A DNA stretch of 64,000 nt from Odiellus spinosus (GCA_963920705.1 OY987239.1:8434504-8498503), one strand, 5' to 3'; shown: positions 1 to 11,565, counted from the first letter of the stretch. Made by a program: numbers and translations. The notes: a model not told the origin generated them from the letters alone.

Positions 1-754
1 TTTGTCCATCTAATTGTAATATTTGGAAGTAGTCTTCCCTTTTCAATTTCCGTTGTGATATACTGTTAATGGAAATGGATAAATTATTGCATAGAGGATA
101 GTACTTCTATCTGGTCCCATTTTCATTGTAACGGGGATATTTTGAGGAATTGAATAAGATATAAGGCTGTCCATCAACCCGAAAAATGTAAAAATTTACG
201 ACGTTGCTTCAATGCCATGAGTTTGACATACTCAACTGAAGCTATAGCTTGATGCTTAAAAGTCGAATGCTTAGTGTTGTGTTTTCTAGTCATAAGTGCA
301 GGCTTAACTAAAATCTCCAGTGTTTGGATTTTTTTTTCCCCCGAGTAAAATTAACAAATTAAAAATTTGTTTTTTCTGAACCATAAAATTCCTCTCGTTG
401 AAGTTAAATTAATATTTGGTACAATTTTTAAGTGTGTGACTTAGGCTTAAATTGGGTATTTTTTACAAATTTTATCATTCAGTTTTTGTCATCACGCACG
501 ATATTAATCCTTATTCCGTGAGCAACCAATTTTTGGGATTGAAACAGCTTAAAATTCCTTATTTTCTAAATCTGTGTTGTGTAGAAGAGATAGAGTATTC
601 CGTACCTTTTAGATCTATTAATTGAAATATGTATTTAGTTTAAAATATAAATACAAAATGTTATATTAAAAACGACTTAAATAGTAGTATAGATGAAATT
701 GAGCCTCCCGATGAAATAGTAATTTGGAGTCTTATTTTTGCCATTCCAAATTAG
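1..754. other. AT-rich non-coding sequence left of zinc-finger exon A
   Basis: No coding exon is recognisable here. The sequence is AT-rich and probably intronic to a gene whose 5' exons lie left of the window, because the exons that follow have 3' splice sites but no plausible start codons. The last 30 bases contain the TTATTTTTGC block and AAATTAG acceptor shared by the neighbouring exons. Confidence 0.5.
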
Positions 755-1350
755 GTAATAAAGCTGAACCGGAATTTTATGCGTGCCACCATTGCAGTTA
801 TACCACTAAAGTTAAAGTCAATTACGAGTCTCACTCTAGGCTTCATAATGGAATGTGCGACCAGTGCGATTTCGTCTCATCCAATCAAACGGATGTAAGC
901 ACTCATAGAGTTAAAGCTCATTCTCGCAACAGGCAATTTAAATGCGACCAATGCGATGACGTGTATTCTCGTCCGGCTGAGCTAGCCAAACACCTTTTAA
1001 TGCATATGCAGGAACAAAAATACAAATGCGAGTTATGCGATTACGCGACTAAATGGTACCCCGCTCTTCAACGTCATCTCAAGAAACATTCTGACAAGAC
1101 GTTTTATCCGTGTGACAAATGTGAATACACCACACACAATCGTGATTTTTTGGCGAAACATAAACTAGAACACGATGGAGGAAGGAAATATAAATGCAAC
1201 GAATGTGCTTTCGTCACGAAGTGGCCTACCTCTTTGCATCACCATCAACGAAATCGCCACCCAAAGACTTCATTGAAATGCCAACATTGCGAGCATGTAT
1301 CAATAAGTAGACTAGATTTTAGAAAACATGCATTTTCGCATAGTACGTGA
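755..1350 (+). CDS. Alternative terminal exon A, seven C2H2 zinc fingers
   Basis: This is a terminal coding exon, not a stand-alone gene. It starts just after the acceptor CCAAATTAG, its first two bases complete a codon (phase 1), and it ends at TGA 1348-1350. The roughly 198-residue segment carries seven C2H2 fingers with C-x2-C and H-x3/4-H spacing, beginning CHHC, CDQC, CDQC, CELC, CDKC, CNEC and CQHC. Fingers 4 and 6 have a conserved TKW after the second Cys half. Such arrays usually bind DNA in the nucleus. The linkers are mostly not TGEKP. Just past the stop, 1352-1380 reads as a finger remnant (KCDLWESG), so the exon was probably once longer. An AATAAA lies at 1446-1451. The 5' partner is outside the window. 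Confidence 0.8.
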
Positions 1351-1922
1351 ACCCCAAATGTGATTTATGGGAATCTGGTTTTATAATTGACTAGGCGAAG
1401 GTTCCTCTCTGGGTTTGATTCATATTTTTATACACCATTATTTTGAATAAACTTCATATTTTATCACAAAACAATAGAATTTCAGTCATTTCTTGGGCAA
1501 CAAACGTAATTCAAAGTTTTGAAAATTGATATTCTTGAATATAGCTTCAATATTAATAATTAGGTACAATCTACATCAACAACAACGAAATTAAGTCTCA
1601 GACAAATCATTTAACTACTTAATTAGGAATTAAAAGTAGGCTATACTTTTAAATTTCCTTTTAATTTAAATAATTCTTAATGCATAATTCCATAATTACG
1701 TCTCTAATTAGTTGCGATGGTCCTAAAATTTAACAACTCTAATTTTGTAACAAATGGTAAAAAACAATATTTTACTGTCAATAATTTTTTATGGTGGCTG
1801 TCTTCCATTTTCATTTTTCCCAAAAATAAATTATTTTTTTAAAATAATCACATTCTTTTTTTTTTTATAATATTATCTTAATTTAAGAATAATTGGTGGT
1901 TTATTTTTGCTGTCCAAATTAG
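1351..1922. other. Spacer between exons A and B
   Basis: AT-rich sequence with no exon seen. It holds the presumed 3' UTR of exon A. Its last 30 bases are the conserved acceptor block (GGTTTATTTTTGCTGTC then AAATTAG) in front of exon B. Confidence 0.5.
1446..1451 (+). promoter_or_regulatory. Candidate polyadenylation signal for exon A
   Basis: A canonical AATAAA lies about 95 bases after the stop of exon A. This is suitable spacing for the end of a transcript that uses this exon as its last. Confidence 0.4.
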
Positions 1923-2383
1923 GTAAAAGCAAACCTGAACCGGAAACGTACTCCTGCCAAAAATGCAGTTACACCAGTAAAGTTAAAGCGCATTTTGCCT
2001 CGCATTCTAGGCTCCATATCGGAGAATGCGACCAATGTGGTTTCGCGTCCACAAACTCAAGAGAAATGGCCGCGCATAAAAACAAAAATCATCCTCTCAA
2101 CAAAAAGTTTAAATGCGAACAGTGCGGTGAAGTGTACACTACAACGGCTGCATTGGCCAAACACCTTATAAAACATTTAGATGAAACCAAGTACGAATGT
2201 GACCTATGCGAATATGAAACCAAATTGGCCTGCAATTTGAAACGACATAGACGCAAACATGACAAGCTTGGGAATCACTACAAATGTGATTATTGCGTGT
2301 TTAAAACCAAATGGTACACGACTTTGCAGCGTCATCGCGCCTCACACCACGAATTATCTATCTTAAGGGATGAGAAACAATAG
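1923..2383 (+). CDS. Alternative terminal exon B, five C2H2 zinc fingers
   Basis: Terminal coding exon entered in phase 1 after the acceptor TCCAAATTAG and ending at TAG 2381-2383. It gives about 153 residues. The opening (GKSKPEPETYSCQKCSYTSK) is clearly paralogous to exon A. Five fingers follow, beginning CQKC, CDQC, CEQC, CDLC and CDYC; the last ends with HRASHH. The TKWYTTLQRH motif of the last finger matches finger 4 of exon A (TKWYPALQRH). It lacks the last two fingers of exon A. A start codon is unlikely, because the open frame upstream of the acceptor is intron-like and pyrimidine-rich. Probable nuclear DNA-binding C-terminus of an off-window gene. Confidence 0.8.
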
Positions 2384-3255
2384 CTCTGCATAACATGGAA
2401 AATAGAGTTGGCGCATTTCGGAGCTTGAGAACAAATGATTTTCAATCTTAGTCTCATTGAGACCTCCATATGGCAAATGGAGTAACAACATGATTTTATG
2501 CCAGTCTTCTATGAACCTTGAACATTTTAAACATCATCAGCTAATACACTAATTATTCTCCAAGCAACTGAATTTTAGAAATGGAAACATTATGAAGTTT
2601 TTCAATGCAGTTGGTCGTTTCTAGAATTGCTACTAAAAGTTACTTGTAGCGTTTAGATGATCGGCACTATTGTTGAATGCGGGATATCAGCTTAAAAAAT
2701 ATTTCAAAGTTAATTAGCAAGGGCTGAAGGTGCAACCCTTATGCATGTGTTAAAATCTCGGGGGCACTTTATTTTTTCCAGTGATCGTTTCACGCTTTTG
2801 ACTTGATATCCCAGATTTTTCACAATCATACGATCCATTAAGCATTATGGAGTGTAATAGCGAATTCCACTAGGCTGCTCTCTGAGTTTTCTGAATTTTG
2901 CTGAAAACCAAATTCCTTGAGCAGTAAAATGTAAATTTAACAAATCCTTTTTTTTTTTTTATGGCAACAGAAAATCTGAGTTATTTCTCTTTTACTAGAG
3001 CACCAAGTGGAATTCGTTATATCTAAAATTGGTTAATTTTCTTTCAAATAATTGACAGTTTAACTGTTTTATTTCTGTGTAATCAAAGTTCTACAAAATA
3101 TATTTTTCAATCTTTAAAAGAAATTAAATTTTTGGAAAATCCTGTTTAGTGTCGATGTTATTTTCTTGGCATTCCGTGCATATATTTGGTTGATTGATTA
3201 TCAGAAGGGTCCTTTAAAAATAGTAATCGTGGTTTATTTTTGCTGTTCAAATTAG
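2384..3255. other. Spacer between exons B and C
   Basis: No coding exon or transposon ends recognised. The end of the stretch repeats the acceptor block of exon B almost exactly (GGTTTATTTTTGCTGTTCAA then ATTAG). Confidence 0.5.
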
Positions 3256-3989
3256 GTCAGGATGCCGGAATGGATTTTTTTGGCTGCCATCTTTGCATTT
3301 ACAACACTAACGACAAAATGGAGTTTGAGGCTCACATGAGGCTCCATATCGGAGTGTGTGATCAATGCGATTTCGCATCTCCCAATCCGAAAGAACTGGC
3401 CACCCACCGATTTAATAAACACAATGTGGTCAAACGATACAAATGCGATCAATGTGACTACTTGGCCAAACATCCAACTGAGTTGAATACGCATAGCTTA
3501 GTTCACGCGAATGATCGTCCCTTTAGATGTGATTTGTGCGACTACTCCTCCAAATGGCAGTCATCGTTAATGCGACATAAACAAATGCACGCCTGTGGAG
3601 GTTTTAAATGTGAATTATGCGGCTTCTCCGCCGCCACGCAGAACAATTTGAAGAAACACGAATTAATCCACGCTCGTGGACGCGTCTTTCAGTGCGATTT
3701 GTGCCAGGCTTCTTTTAAACACAGACATCGTTTGTTTAAACATCGTCAAACACATACCGGCGAAAAGCCGTTCAAATGCGACGAGTGCGAGTACGCCACT
3801 TCCAAGAAAGGCAATTTAATAGTTCACAAACGAACACACACTGGGGAACGACCCTATTCCTGTGAATTTTGCGGCTACTCCTTCAAGGTGCGGTCTGATT
3901 TAACTCGCCATGTTAAAAGAATGCATGTGCTAGAAAGAATTAAAGTTGGGGAGCCAAACAAGCTTCGAATGCTTTTACCAAAATTATAG
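3256..3989 (+). CDS. Alternative terminal exon C, eight C2H2 zinc fingers
   Basis: Terminal coding exon entered in phase 1 after TTCAAATTAG, ending at TAG 3987-3989, about 244 residues. Eight fingers begin CHLC, CDQC, CDQC, CDLC, CELC, CDLC, CDEC and CEFC. Fingers 6 to 8 are joined by classical linkers (TGEKPF, TGERPY), and the last finger ends HVKRMH. The first four fingers follow the pattern of exons A and B, and the second half closely matches exon D. The intact finger geometry suggests a working DNA-binding domain. AATAAA at 4045-4050 and 4261-4266 could end the transcript. Confidence 0.85.
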
Positions 3990-4044
3990 CGGATTTCTTT
4001 GGCTTTAGAGTAGTACTATACTACTGTTCATAGGAGTCGGCACC

Positions 4045-4050
4045 AATAAA
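4045..4050 (+). promoter_or_regulatory. Candidate polyadenylation signal for exon C
   Basis: AATAAA lies 56 bases after the stop of exon C. A second AATAAA lies at 4261-4266. Either could define the 3' end of a transcript ending in exon C. Confidence 0.4.
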
Positions 4051-4421
4051 CATATTGCATTCAACCGTATCAGGTTTCGCTACATTGATCACTCCTTTTG
4101 AACATAAGTATTTCTGTATGTAAAAATTCAGCAAGGTTTTTGATTTTCAATATTTAAAATAAGTTTAAAATATAATATATAGGTACATATCTGTAAACTT
4201 TTGATTTAATTCATGTTGTGAATTTAAAGATATTGTAAATTTATTTTTAACAATGTGATAAATAAAACAATTTCAAACTAGTTTTGTGAAATACATTGTA
4301 AACAAGCGTATGCAGTATTTTATATTTAAAAATTATAAGTAATTGAATTTTTTATCATATTTTTTGTCATAGGTAAAGATAAAAATTGAGTAATAATTCT
4401 GATTTTTGATGTTTAAATTAG

Positions 4422-5182
4422 GTTCTAACACAATGAACAAGACTGAGTTGTTCATCTGTCTCGTTTGCGCATTCTCTACAATTGACAAAGATGATTTTGA
4501 TGCCCATACTAGACTCCATACTGGCGTCTGCGACAAATGCGATTTCGCATCATCAGATTTTCAAGAACTCTCCACTCACCGAATTAAGCATCATCCAGAT
4601 GCTAAACCATTTCTCAAAAAACAAAAGGTTGATAAGAAGCTAAAATGTGATAAGTGCGATCACGTGGCTAGATACCCATCGGACCTTACTGCTCACCGTT
4701 TAGTACACAGTGATGTTCATCTCTTGAAATGTGATACGTGCAAATACACAACAAGATGGCCGTCAGCATTAATGCGACACAAACAATTGCATTCCGTCGA
4801 ACGTAATTATAAATGCCATGTATGTGATTTCGCTGCAAAGACCAAGAATAATTTGTCAAAACACCTTGTGAAGCATAATGATGATCGGCCTTTTAAATGC
4901 CATTTGTGCGAGTTTTCGTTTAAACACAAGCACGCTTTGGTGTATCATGTTCAAAATCATTTGGGCTTGAAACCTTTTAAATGCCACGAGTGCGACTACG
5001 CGTCGATGAAAAAGAGTAATCTTATCTTTCATATTCGAACTCATACGGGTGAAAGACCATATAAATGCGAAGAGTGCGAGTCTTCGTTTAAAGTGAGTTC
5101 GGATTTAACTAGGCATGTCAAAAGAATGCATAAATTTAAAGTTGGTAAAAATGTACAAACAAGTTTAGAAAATAATTTGTGA
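4422..5182 (+). CDS. Alternative terminal exon D, eight C2H2 zinc fingers
   Basis: Terminal coding exon entered in phase 1 after GTTTAAATTAG, ending at TGA 5180-5182, about 253 residues. Eight fingers begin CLVC, CDKC, CDKC, CDTC, CHVC, CHLC, CHEC and CEEC. The last two are joined by TGERPY, and the final finger (SSDLTRHVKRMH) is nearly the same as in exon C. Exons C and D are therefore a recent duplicate pair. A lysine-rich insert of about eight residues lies between fingers 2 and 3. The acceptor block here (GATTTTTGATG) is more diverged than in A-C. Confidence 0.85.
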
Positions 5183-5534
5183 CATTTTTTTTCATTAATA
5201 ATCTGATACGAATGTGATATACCGATAAAAGTGTAAAGTTTCTGCGTTGGGCTCTAAATTAAAACGGTTTTTTCCTTATACATGTTTAATCATTGCTTGG
5301 GCCCTATTTTCCAACTTAAATAAGTTCTAAACTACCATTTGTCTTTAAATTGTAAAGTTGTGAAGATAGGCCTTAGATGCTTCTAAAAAACTTATTTTTT
5401 AAAGACATCAAGATATTTAAAAGATGTTCCACAAGCTTTCCAAATCTCAAGTTATGTATTATCTATATAATATAAAAATTTAACTTTTTGTTTGGTTATT
5501 AATTGATACTTTGTTTATGCTATATTCAAATCAG
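5183..5534. other. Spacer between exons D and E
   Basis: AT-rich, with no exon seen. It presumably holds the 3' UTR of exon D and the acceptor region of exon E (ATTCAAATCAG). Confidence 0.5.
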
Positions 5535-5923
5535 GTAAAGTATGTGTGGAATACTTCTGCCACGTTTGCAGTTTTACCATAACGGGTCACGGTAGACTTC
5601 ACGCTGTATTGTTCGAACAGACTGTTACCAATTATCTGTTTGTTGCAAAGCAGTTCACAATTTATCAACGTAAAATCACGAAATCAGATATATCATTAAT
5701 TTCGCACCAGAGAGTTCACTATGATGAATACCCTTTCAAAAGAAAACCATGCGATTTTGCTACAAAATGGACAGTAGCCTTTCAGCGTCACCCACATACC
5801 CATGAAAAATGTGAGTCCAGTATAACGCCCTTTTTAGGCACAAACAACGTATCAAGTGAAATGAAAAGTAAAAGTGAGATTAACGTAATTCTGAAACTAC
5901 TAAATCACGTTTTACCGTCATAA
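5535..5923 (+). pseudogene. Decayed zinc-finger terminal exon E
   Basis: The acceptor (TTCAAATCAG) and phase-1 entry match exons A-D, and 129 codons are open to a TAA at 5921-5923. Only scraps of fingers remain. An opening CHVC is followed by a shortened loop (GHGRLH). A middle part has lost the Cys pair but keeps SHQRVH. A later part reads KPCDFATKWTVAFQRHPHTH with one Cys missing. After the stop, 5950-6040 still encodes finger remnants (CEQCEHSLAPNSLLHL) in another frame. I read this as a dying member of the array. A truncated functional exon cannot be ruled out. Confidence 0.6.
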
Positions 5924-6788
5924 ACGTCACGATTTTTGAACGTCAGTTAGAATGCGAACAATGCGAGCATTCTCTAGCACCAAACAGCCTTCTCCATTTA
6001 AATGTGATTTATGAGACCGCCATTAATCTTAAAGTTAATCTGATCAATCCTAGTCTTTTGCATGGGGGGTTTGAAACAGTTGCGATGCACATATCTGCAA
6101 CTTCGCTTATAAGTCAGAACTACCCTTATGTCTGTTATCATAAATTAATGCTGGCGTGTACATAAATCTGGCTATTATTTTATCATCAGCAAAAATGAAC
6201 ATTGTCTTTACTGCCATTGTATTCCGTTTGTTATTTTACAATTCCTTTAAACGTAGCATTTAATATGAATCATAATTAATTATATAAAAATGCGTTTTGG
6301 TTTGTTCAACTTGCTAGTTTATTGCAATCGTCATAACAAATGTGTAACGTTTCAAATGATGTCATTGCCTTTGGGACAATAGTCTGTCACCAAATCCAGA
6401 ACATAATTTTACGAGTGGCATGATTCAATACATAGAGATAATATGACTTTGCTACAATATTGTCCATGCTGTCACGGATTAAGTATGCAAATGAAAAATG
6501 ATTCTCGCTTTAGAATAACCATCTGATATCAAAATTTAGAACGTTCGACACTTGATATTTATCACTGGAAACCATGCAGATGTTCGTTAATAACAAAGGT
6601 GTAAGGTGGTAAGTGTTTTCAATATGTGTGTTCACATACAAATAAGCCGCATTCGCAGTGAAGACTTCGAAACCATTTTAAATTGGTTTTTAAGGTCAAA
6701 ATAGAACATTTTAGGGATTTGAACATTTGTAACGGATTTAAAATGGTTACAAAGACTAGTGTGAATGTAGCTGTAGTAAATCAAAGAT
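5924..6788. other. Intergenic sequence with finger remnants near its left end
   Basis: Apart from the decayed finger remnant at 5950-6040, I see no exon or structured repeat. This is the probable boundary between the left zinc-finger gene and the gene starting at 7587. Confidence 0.4.
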
Positions 6789-7163
6789 CCTTTTCGCCCA
6801 CCCTTTATCTCAATCCTCGTCACCCGCCCTTTATCTCGATCCTTTTCGCCCGCCTGTCATCTAGATCCTCGTCACCCGCCCTTCATCTCGATCCTCGTCA
6901 CTCGCCCTTCATCTCGATTCTTTTCGCTCGCCCTTTATCTCGATCCTCGTCACCCGCCCTTCATCTCGATCCTCGTCACCCGCCCTTTAGCTCGATCCTT
7001 TTCGCCCGCCCTTTATCTCGATCCTCGTCATCCGCCCTTTACCTTGATCCTTTTGGCCCGCCCTTCATCTAGATCCTCGTCACCAGCTCTTTATCTCTAT
7101 CCTCGTCACCCGCCCTTTATCTCGATCCTTGTCACCCACCCTTTATCTCGATCCTTTTCGATC
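6789..7163. repeat. 26-bp minisatellite (CTCGTCACCCGCCC type)
   Basis: About 14 imperfect copies of a 26-base unit alternate between a TCCTCGTCACCCGCCC form and a TCCTTTTCGCCCGCCC form, each followed by TTTATCTCGA. The array is pyrimidine-rich on this strand and far richer in GC than its surroundings. Long Ser/Pro/Arg-rich open frames through it are products of the repeat, not genes. It lies about 420 bases upstream of the start of the coiled-coil gene. Confidence 0.9.
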
Positions 7164-7586
7164 GAAAACTATATTTCGAATGATTACAGATTAGGGCTCC
7201 AGTGGCCAGAGCGGCTCCTGCCCAGGCACCACCTTTAAGAGTGGTATATAACTGCACAATTTTTATGGAAGGTCCCTCGGGTGACGCAGAGATCACCATA
7301 CTTTGGTGCAACGCAATTCCCTGTGAACTCCTACTCGTTCTTTTTCCATTCCACAGCCGCTCCCGCTAGATTCCCAGGTAAAGTACCCCGCGACTCCTGT
7401 CGTACAACTACCACAGCCATTCTGCCAAGACTCTGAACTCACTCAGTGAGTTCTGAAGAAAACTGATTGGTGCCAGCCTCAGCCTGCCAGGGAAATGGAC
7501 GCTCTTTCTATTACAACGAGGAGGAAAGCATAAAGGAATTGTTTCGTTTAATATTTGTTTTAACTCTGAAGTTAAATGTTATAAAT
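7164..7586. promoter_or_regulatory. Putative promoter and 5' UTR of the coiled-coil gene
   Basis: This is a GC-richer stretch between the minisatellite and the first ATG. It contains TATATAA at 7245-7251 and an insect initiator-like TCAGT at 7443-7447, within ACTCAGTGAGTT. The assignment is an inference from position and motif; the two motifs are too far apart to act as a single core promoter. Confidence 0.3.
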
Positions 7587-10500
7587 ATGAGTGAATCTAT
7601 TAATGTCGAAGAATGTTCTTCGACAGGAAAAAGAAAATCTGGGTTATCGTAAGTAGGATCGTTACCGTTTTGTTCTTCAAATCTATGTTAAGCCTAGGCA
7701 ATTTGAAATACTTTCTATTCATTGTTCAGGATTAGTTAGAAAATAGCCAAACAACGGTGAATAAATACATTATGTTAACCACCATAGCAGTAAAATTTAA
7801 GGTTTGCTAACTCTTCTTGCTATGTAATGCATTGGAAGAGAGACTGTTTTAGTAGTCAACTGTTAGGGCTGAGTTGTTGCTACTCTCCTAGCTGCAAGAG
7901 GTGGGACTCTTGCCATTACTGTGTATGGGATGTCACTGTTTTTGAGAGTTCAAAACTGTTTTTGAAGTGATTTTGGGATTTCAATAATAATATCATAGAG
8001 TAGAGCATGTTCAGATTTTGGATTTTAGCTAAATTGTACGGCAAGCGTATGACTCTCAGCTTGTGGCACTGGCTTCAAACCCTTCTACATTTAGTTTGTG
8101 AGCTCTCTCGTTCTGTCAGAGAGATTTCCCACAATTCCATAAGTTTCGTCATTCCATAAAAACATGTTACTGGTGGGATTGATAAGGAAATGAAGAAGCT
8201 ATGATAGTTAATTTAAACTCAACAGCTTTGTAAGAATCGAGGATGATAGTAAAGAAAGTAACTTTAAATTGTTTATAATTGATTAATTTATCCTTTAGTA
8301 ATCCTTCAAAACGTCGTAAAAGTAGTTCCGACACTGAAGAAGATGACTGTCAGGTAGTTCAAAAGGTTAGTGATTGATATTTTTAATTATAAAATCCCAA
8401 CTGATCAATTGGAATTTGAAAAAAATTTTGTTTTTAGGAAATTGTATGTTCGTGCGGCCTAAAAGATGTTATTGCTAAGAAAGAGGCTCAAATCAAAGAA
8501 CTAACTCGTCAGTTGGACAAAGAAAAATCCAAGGTAAGAGTAATATGATTCAATTGAAATGACAAAAAGCAGTTCATAATTGGTTAATTTCATCTAAGCT
8601 AAGCCTTGGCCTAACATTAAATTTTTTATCATAATAACACAAAGCCTTAGATTTATCACGCTTGAGTAAACACAAGCACATTAAAGCATAATATTTATGA
8701 AGAAATCGCCTCTTCTCCGAGAGTTGGAGAATATAATAAGTGTAACACGTAGGTTACCCTTATTCCCTCCTTTTTCTCGCAGGTGACAACATCACAATAG
8801 GGCTGGAAACCCTATTTCATTATTCATGAATAAAAATAAAATATTCACTATTCCCTAGTAAAAGTAGTAAAGCGAGGTTCAACATACCTCTTGAGTAAAC
8901 AATTCATGGGGATAATGGGAAGTTTTTACGTGCTGCCGAATTAAGGATGACAAAATTATAGGGAGGGAACCAGCTGGGGGAAATAGCTTTAACAGCGCAA
9001 GAGGACCTTGGTCTGAGACTTACCGATGCGTAGGTTAAGCTGAGGGATCAGACACTCTTGAATTCGCTGTACACCTGAGTTCACTGAGTTCAGCTTTGAC
9101 AGTTCATTGAGTTAAGACTGCATAAGACATCCGAAAGACTTTCCCAAGACATCTTAAGGCTAACTTTTGTTTGTAAGGGTTGTTCGTTACCCTTGAGACG
9201 AACTTCCCCTCCTTCTTGGTGGCGCCTATTTAGTCGCACATAAAATTCACCAGAAACATCTGAAATGTCCGCTTGTCATCGATATAGTAGTTGAATGACT
9301 TGTTAATGGCTAGCAAGCATTAAAGCAAATTTTTTGATTAATATTTCAGTATGAAGAGTACATTACAACTGCTACGAAAAAACAATTGAAAAACAATTTA
9401 ACAATACTGAAGCAAAAAGATGAGATCGATAAACTCCTCAAAGACAATGAGGAACTCATGACGCTTGTCAAAGAACTCACGGTATGTTCAATCATTTTCT
9501 TCAGCAATATTAAATTAGATTTTAGTTTAGACAGTTCTTAAATTTATTTTCTTGGATAGAAATAATATTAATAGATCTCATTTAAATAATCTTCTATCAT
9601 AAATGGTGGCATTTGTTCCAAAAATCACAATAAAAAAAGAACACGTCGTTACAAAGTCAAGGTTATTAGAACTGACAATAAGAAATATTCCCATTAAAAA
9701 CTAAAAAGAATGTCTTTCTCGTTCCAACCTGTTTCTTTTAAATGGAATTAATGAACTATACTGGGGTAAAAATTTATTTTTATTGGAACTCGAGGTCCCT
9801 TGATGAATGATCTATGTTTGGTGTGAATTTGGTTAAAGACCGAGGCGAGAGAAAATTATTCTCATGCGCGAATTTCCGCCCCCCTTCTCAACATCTAGGC
9901 CGATTGACCACCCCTGGAGCGCGTGCACGGTCACTCTTTTGTAAGGTTCGAAAGAGGTTCCCCTATCATCGTAGTGGTGACCACTTTCACTGATTTTCTT
10001 ATATATTTATGCACTTGTAGTCAGCGAAGACCTGCAGCAGTACCGCTATAAAATATTGACAGCGTTTGTGAAAGTCGGTTATTTTATAATTGTCCCCTGA
10101 TAAGCAAAACAAGTGCATTTTTGGAAAAGAATAGAAAAAAAAAGAAAAAGTTTGGAAAATCCGACCCAACAGCGGTACTGCTGCAGGTGTTCGCTGTTTA
10201 CAAACGCATAAATATGTATGAAAATCAAAGAAAGTGGACACCACTACGATGATAGGGGAACCTCCTTCGAACCTAACAAAAGAGTGACCGTACACGCGCT
10301 CCAGGGGTGGTCACTCGGCTCTGATGTTGAGAAGGGGGGGCTGAAATTTTCTCTCGCCTCGGTCTTTAAGCAGAGGACGCGATATACAATTTGAGTGTTG
10401 ATCTTTTACTGGGATAGATGCTGCGGCATCAGATAAGTGGAAACTGTTTCATTATATTGAAAAAAAGTGGAAATGATGTCTTGCATATGCAAAAACAGCC

Positions 10501-11006
10501 TAGGGAATGTTTTTAAGTTTCTTGTGATTAAATTCCCGATATCATTTTGACAATATCAGGTTGTTTGTCTGCTGCAACTCCACACATAAATTTTGACTTT
10601 AAGAACTCTGTTCTCCTCGAAAAATAATATTTCACCTGGGGTGACTGCCTTTCCGGTTCGGAAATAAACGAAAACTTAATTTTAGCCTGAAATTTAGTGT
10701 CGTTTTTTTTTTTTAGAAACGCTTAATTTTAGGTTGATATGGACTAGTTTGTCAATATTTGCCTTATTTGTTTTCAGGACAAGAATAATACATTAAATGG
10801 TAAAATAGCGGCACTAGAATTACGACCGGAAGCTGAACGTCTAGCTAAAAGAGCAATTGAAGCTGAACGTCGCGAGCAATCTGATAGTAGTGATGACGAT
10901 GATCCCAGAAATAAAAAAAAAGAAACTCAACCCGAAATCTCTCCAAACACTGACATCCTCAGGCCGCAACTATTACATAAACTAGCCAACAATTCTAATC
11001 AGACAA
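7587..11006 (+). CDS. Constitutive 5' exons of a coiled-coil gene with alternative C-termini
   Basis: Five coding exons join with matching phases: 7587-7648, 8299-8365, 8438-8533, 9350-9481 and 10778-11006, with GT-AG boundaries throughout. The ATG at 7587 opens MSESINVEECSSTGKRKSGL, followed by a basic/acidic stretch (KRRKSSSDTEEDD, a possible nuclear localisation signal), a short CSCG motif, and about 110 residues rich in K, E, L and Q with heptad-like spacing (IKELTRQLDKEKSK, DEIDKLLKDNEELMTLVKEL), so probably a dimerising coiled coil. The fifth exon ends in a Ser/Asp-rich segment (SDSSDDDD). The last exon ends with one base of a codon (phase 1), the phase needed by every downstream candidate exon. 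I do not recognise the N-terminal family; it is not a BTB domain. The role is probably a nuclear dimerising scaffold that carries different DNA-binding ends. Confidence 0.75.
9837..10365. mobile_element. TTAA-flanked long inverted-repeat element in intron 4
   Basis: The ends AGACCGAGGCGAGAG and CTCTCGCCTCGGTCT are exact inverted repeats flanked by TTAA (9833-9836 and 10366-10369). The element is nearly a complete palindrome of about 530 bases: the inner halves (for example GCAGCAGTACCGCT against AGCGGTACTGCTGC) also pair. It lies between the fourth and fifth coding exons of the coiled-coil gene. TTAA duplication points to the piggyBac or Kolobok type of non-autonomous element. Open frames inside it are shadows of the palindrome. 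Confidence 0.85.
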
Positions 11007-11129
11007 GTATGTAATTTTTACTCTTATTTGTTGGTCCTCATTACGTTTCTTTGGTCACTCTCGTACCTTGTTTAATCTGTAGGCCTTATAAACTTAGATT
11101 CCAGCGACAATTGTTCGCATAAATTAAGA

Positions 11130-11565
11130 GGTCTTGGGGAAGTCTTTCATTACGTCAAGAAGTCTTAAGAGGTCTTGGAGAAATCTTTCATTATGTCAAG
11201 AAGTCTTAAGAGGTCTTGGGGAAGGCTTTTATTACGTCAAGAAGTCTTAAGAGGTCTTGGGGAAGTCTTTCATTATGTCAAGAAGTTTTTGCGAAGTCTT
11301 AAAGACTTCCCCACCCTTACCAAAAAAAGTTGGTCTTAAGAGGTCTTGGGGAAGTTTTTCGGGTGTCTTATATAGTCTTAAGAGGTCTTGGGGAAGTCTT
11401 CATTATGTCAAGAAGTCTTGTAGAAGTCTTAAAGACTTCCCCAAGACTTTTGTAGTGTTCTTCAGGACCTCTTCAGATCGGACTAACTTTTTTCCGTAAG
11501 GGCAAGACTTTTGTAGAGTTCTTGAGGATCTCTTCAGATCACTCTTTTTTTCGGAAAGGGTTCAA
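11130..11565. repeat. Tandem and dispersed GTCTTGGGGAAGTC repeat cluster
   Basis: Roughly 40-base units containing TCTTAAGAGGTCTTGGGGAA and CATTATGTCAAGAAG are repeated in tandem in 11130-11310. They continue into a copy with terminal inverted repeats CCCTTACC...AAAAAAGTT and AACTTTTTTCCGTAAGGG (about 11314-11502), then into a further half copy. Other copies of the same family occur at 24369, 25744 and 35173, with partial ones at 9117 and 17246. Probably a short MITE-like element in which internal units expanded. Confidence 0.75.

Noticed and set aside
7194-7260. tRNA-like A-box (TGGCCAGAGCGG)
   Set aside because: No B-box, cloverleaf or acceptor stem follows.
9999-10295. 98-codon minus-strand frame
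   Set aside because: Lies wholly in a TTAA-flanked palindromic element and matches no protein family.
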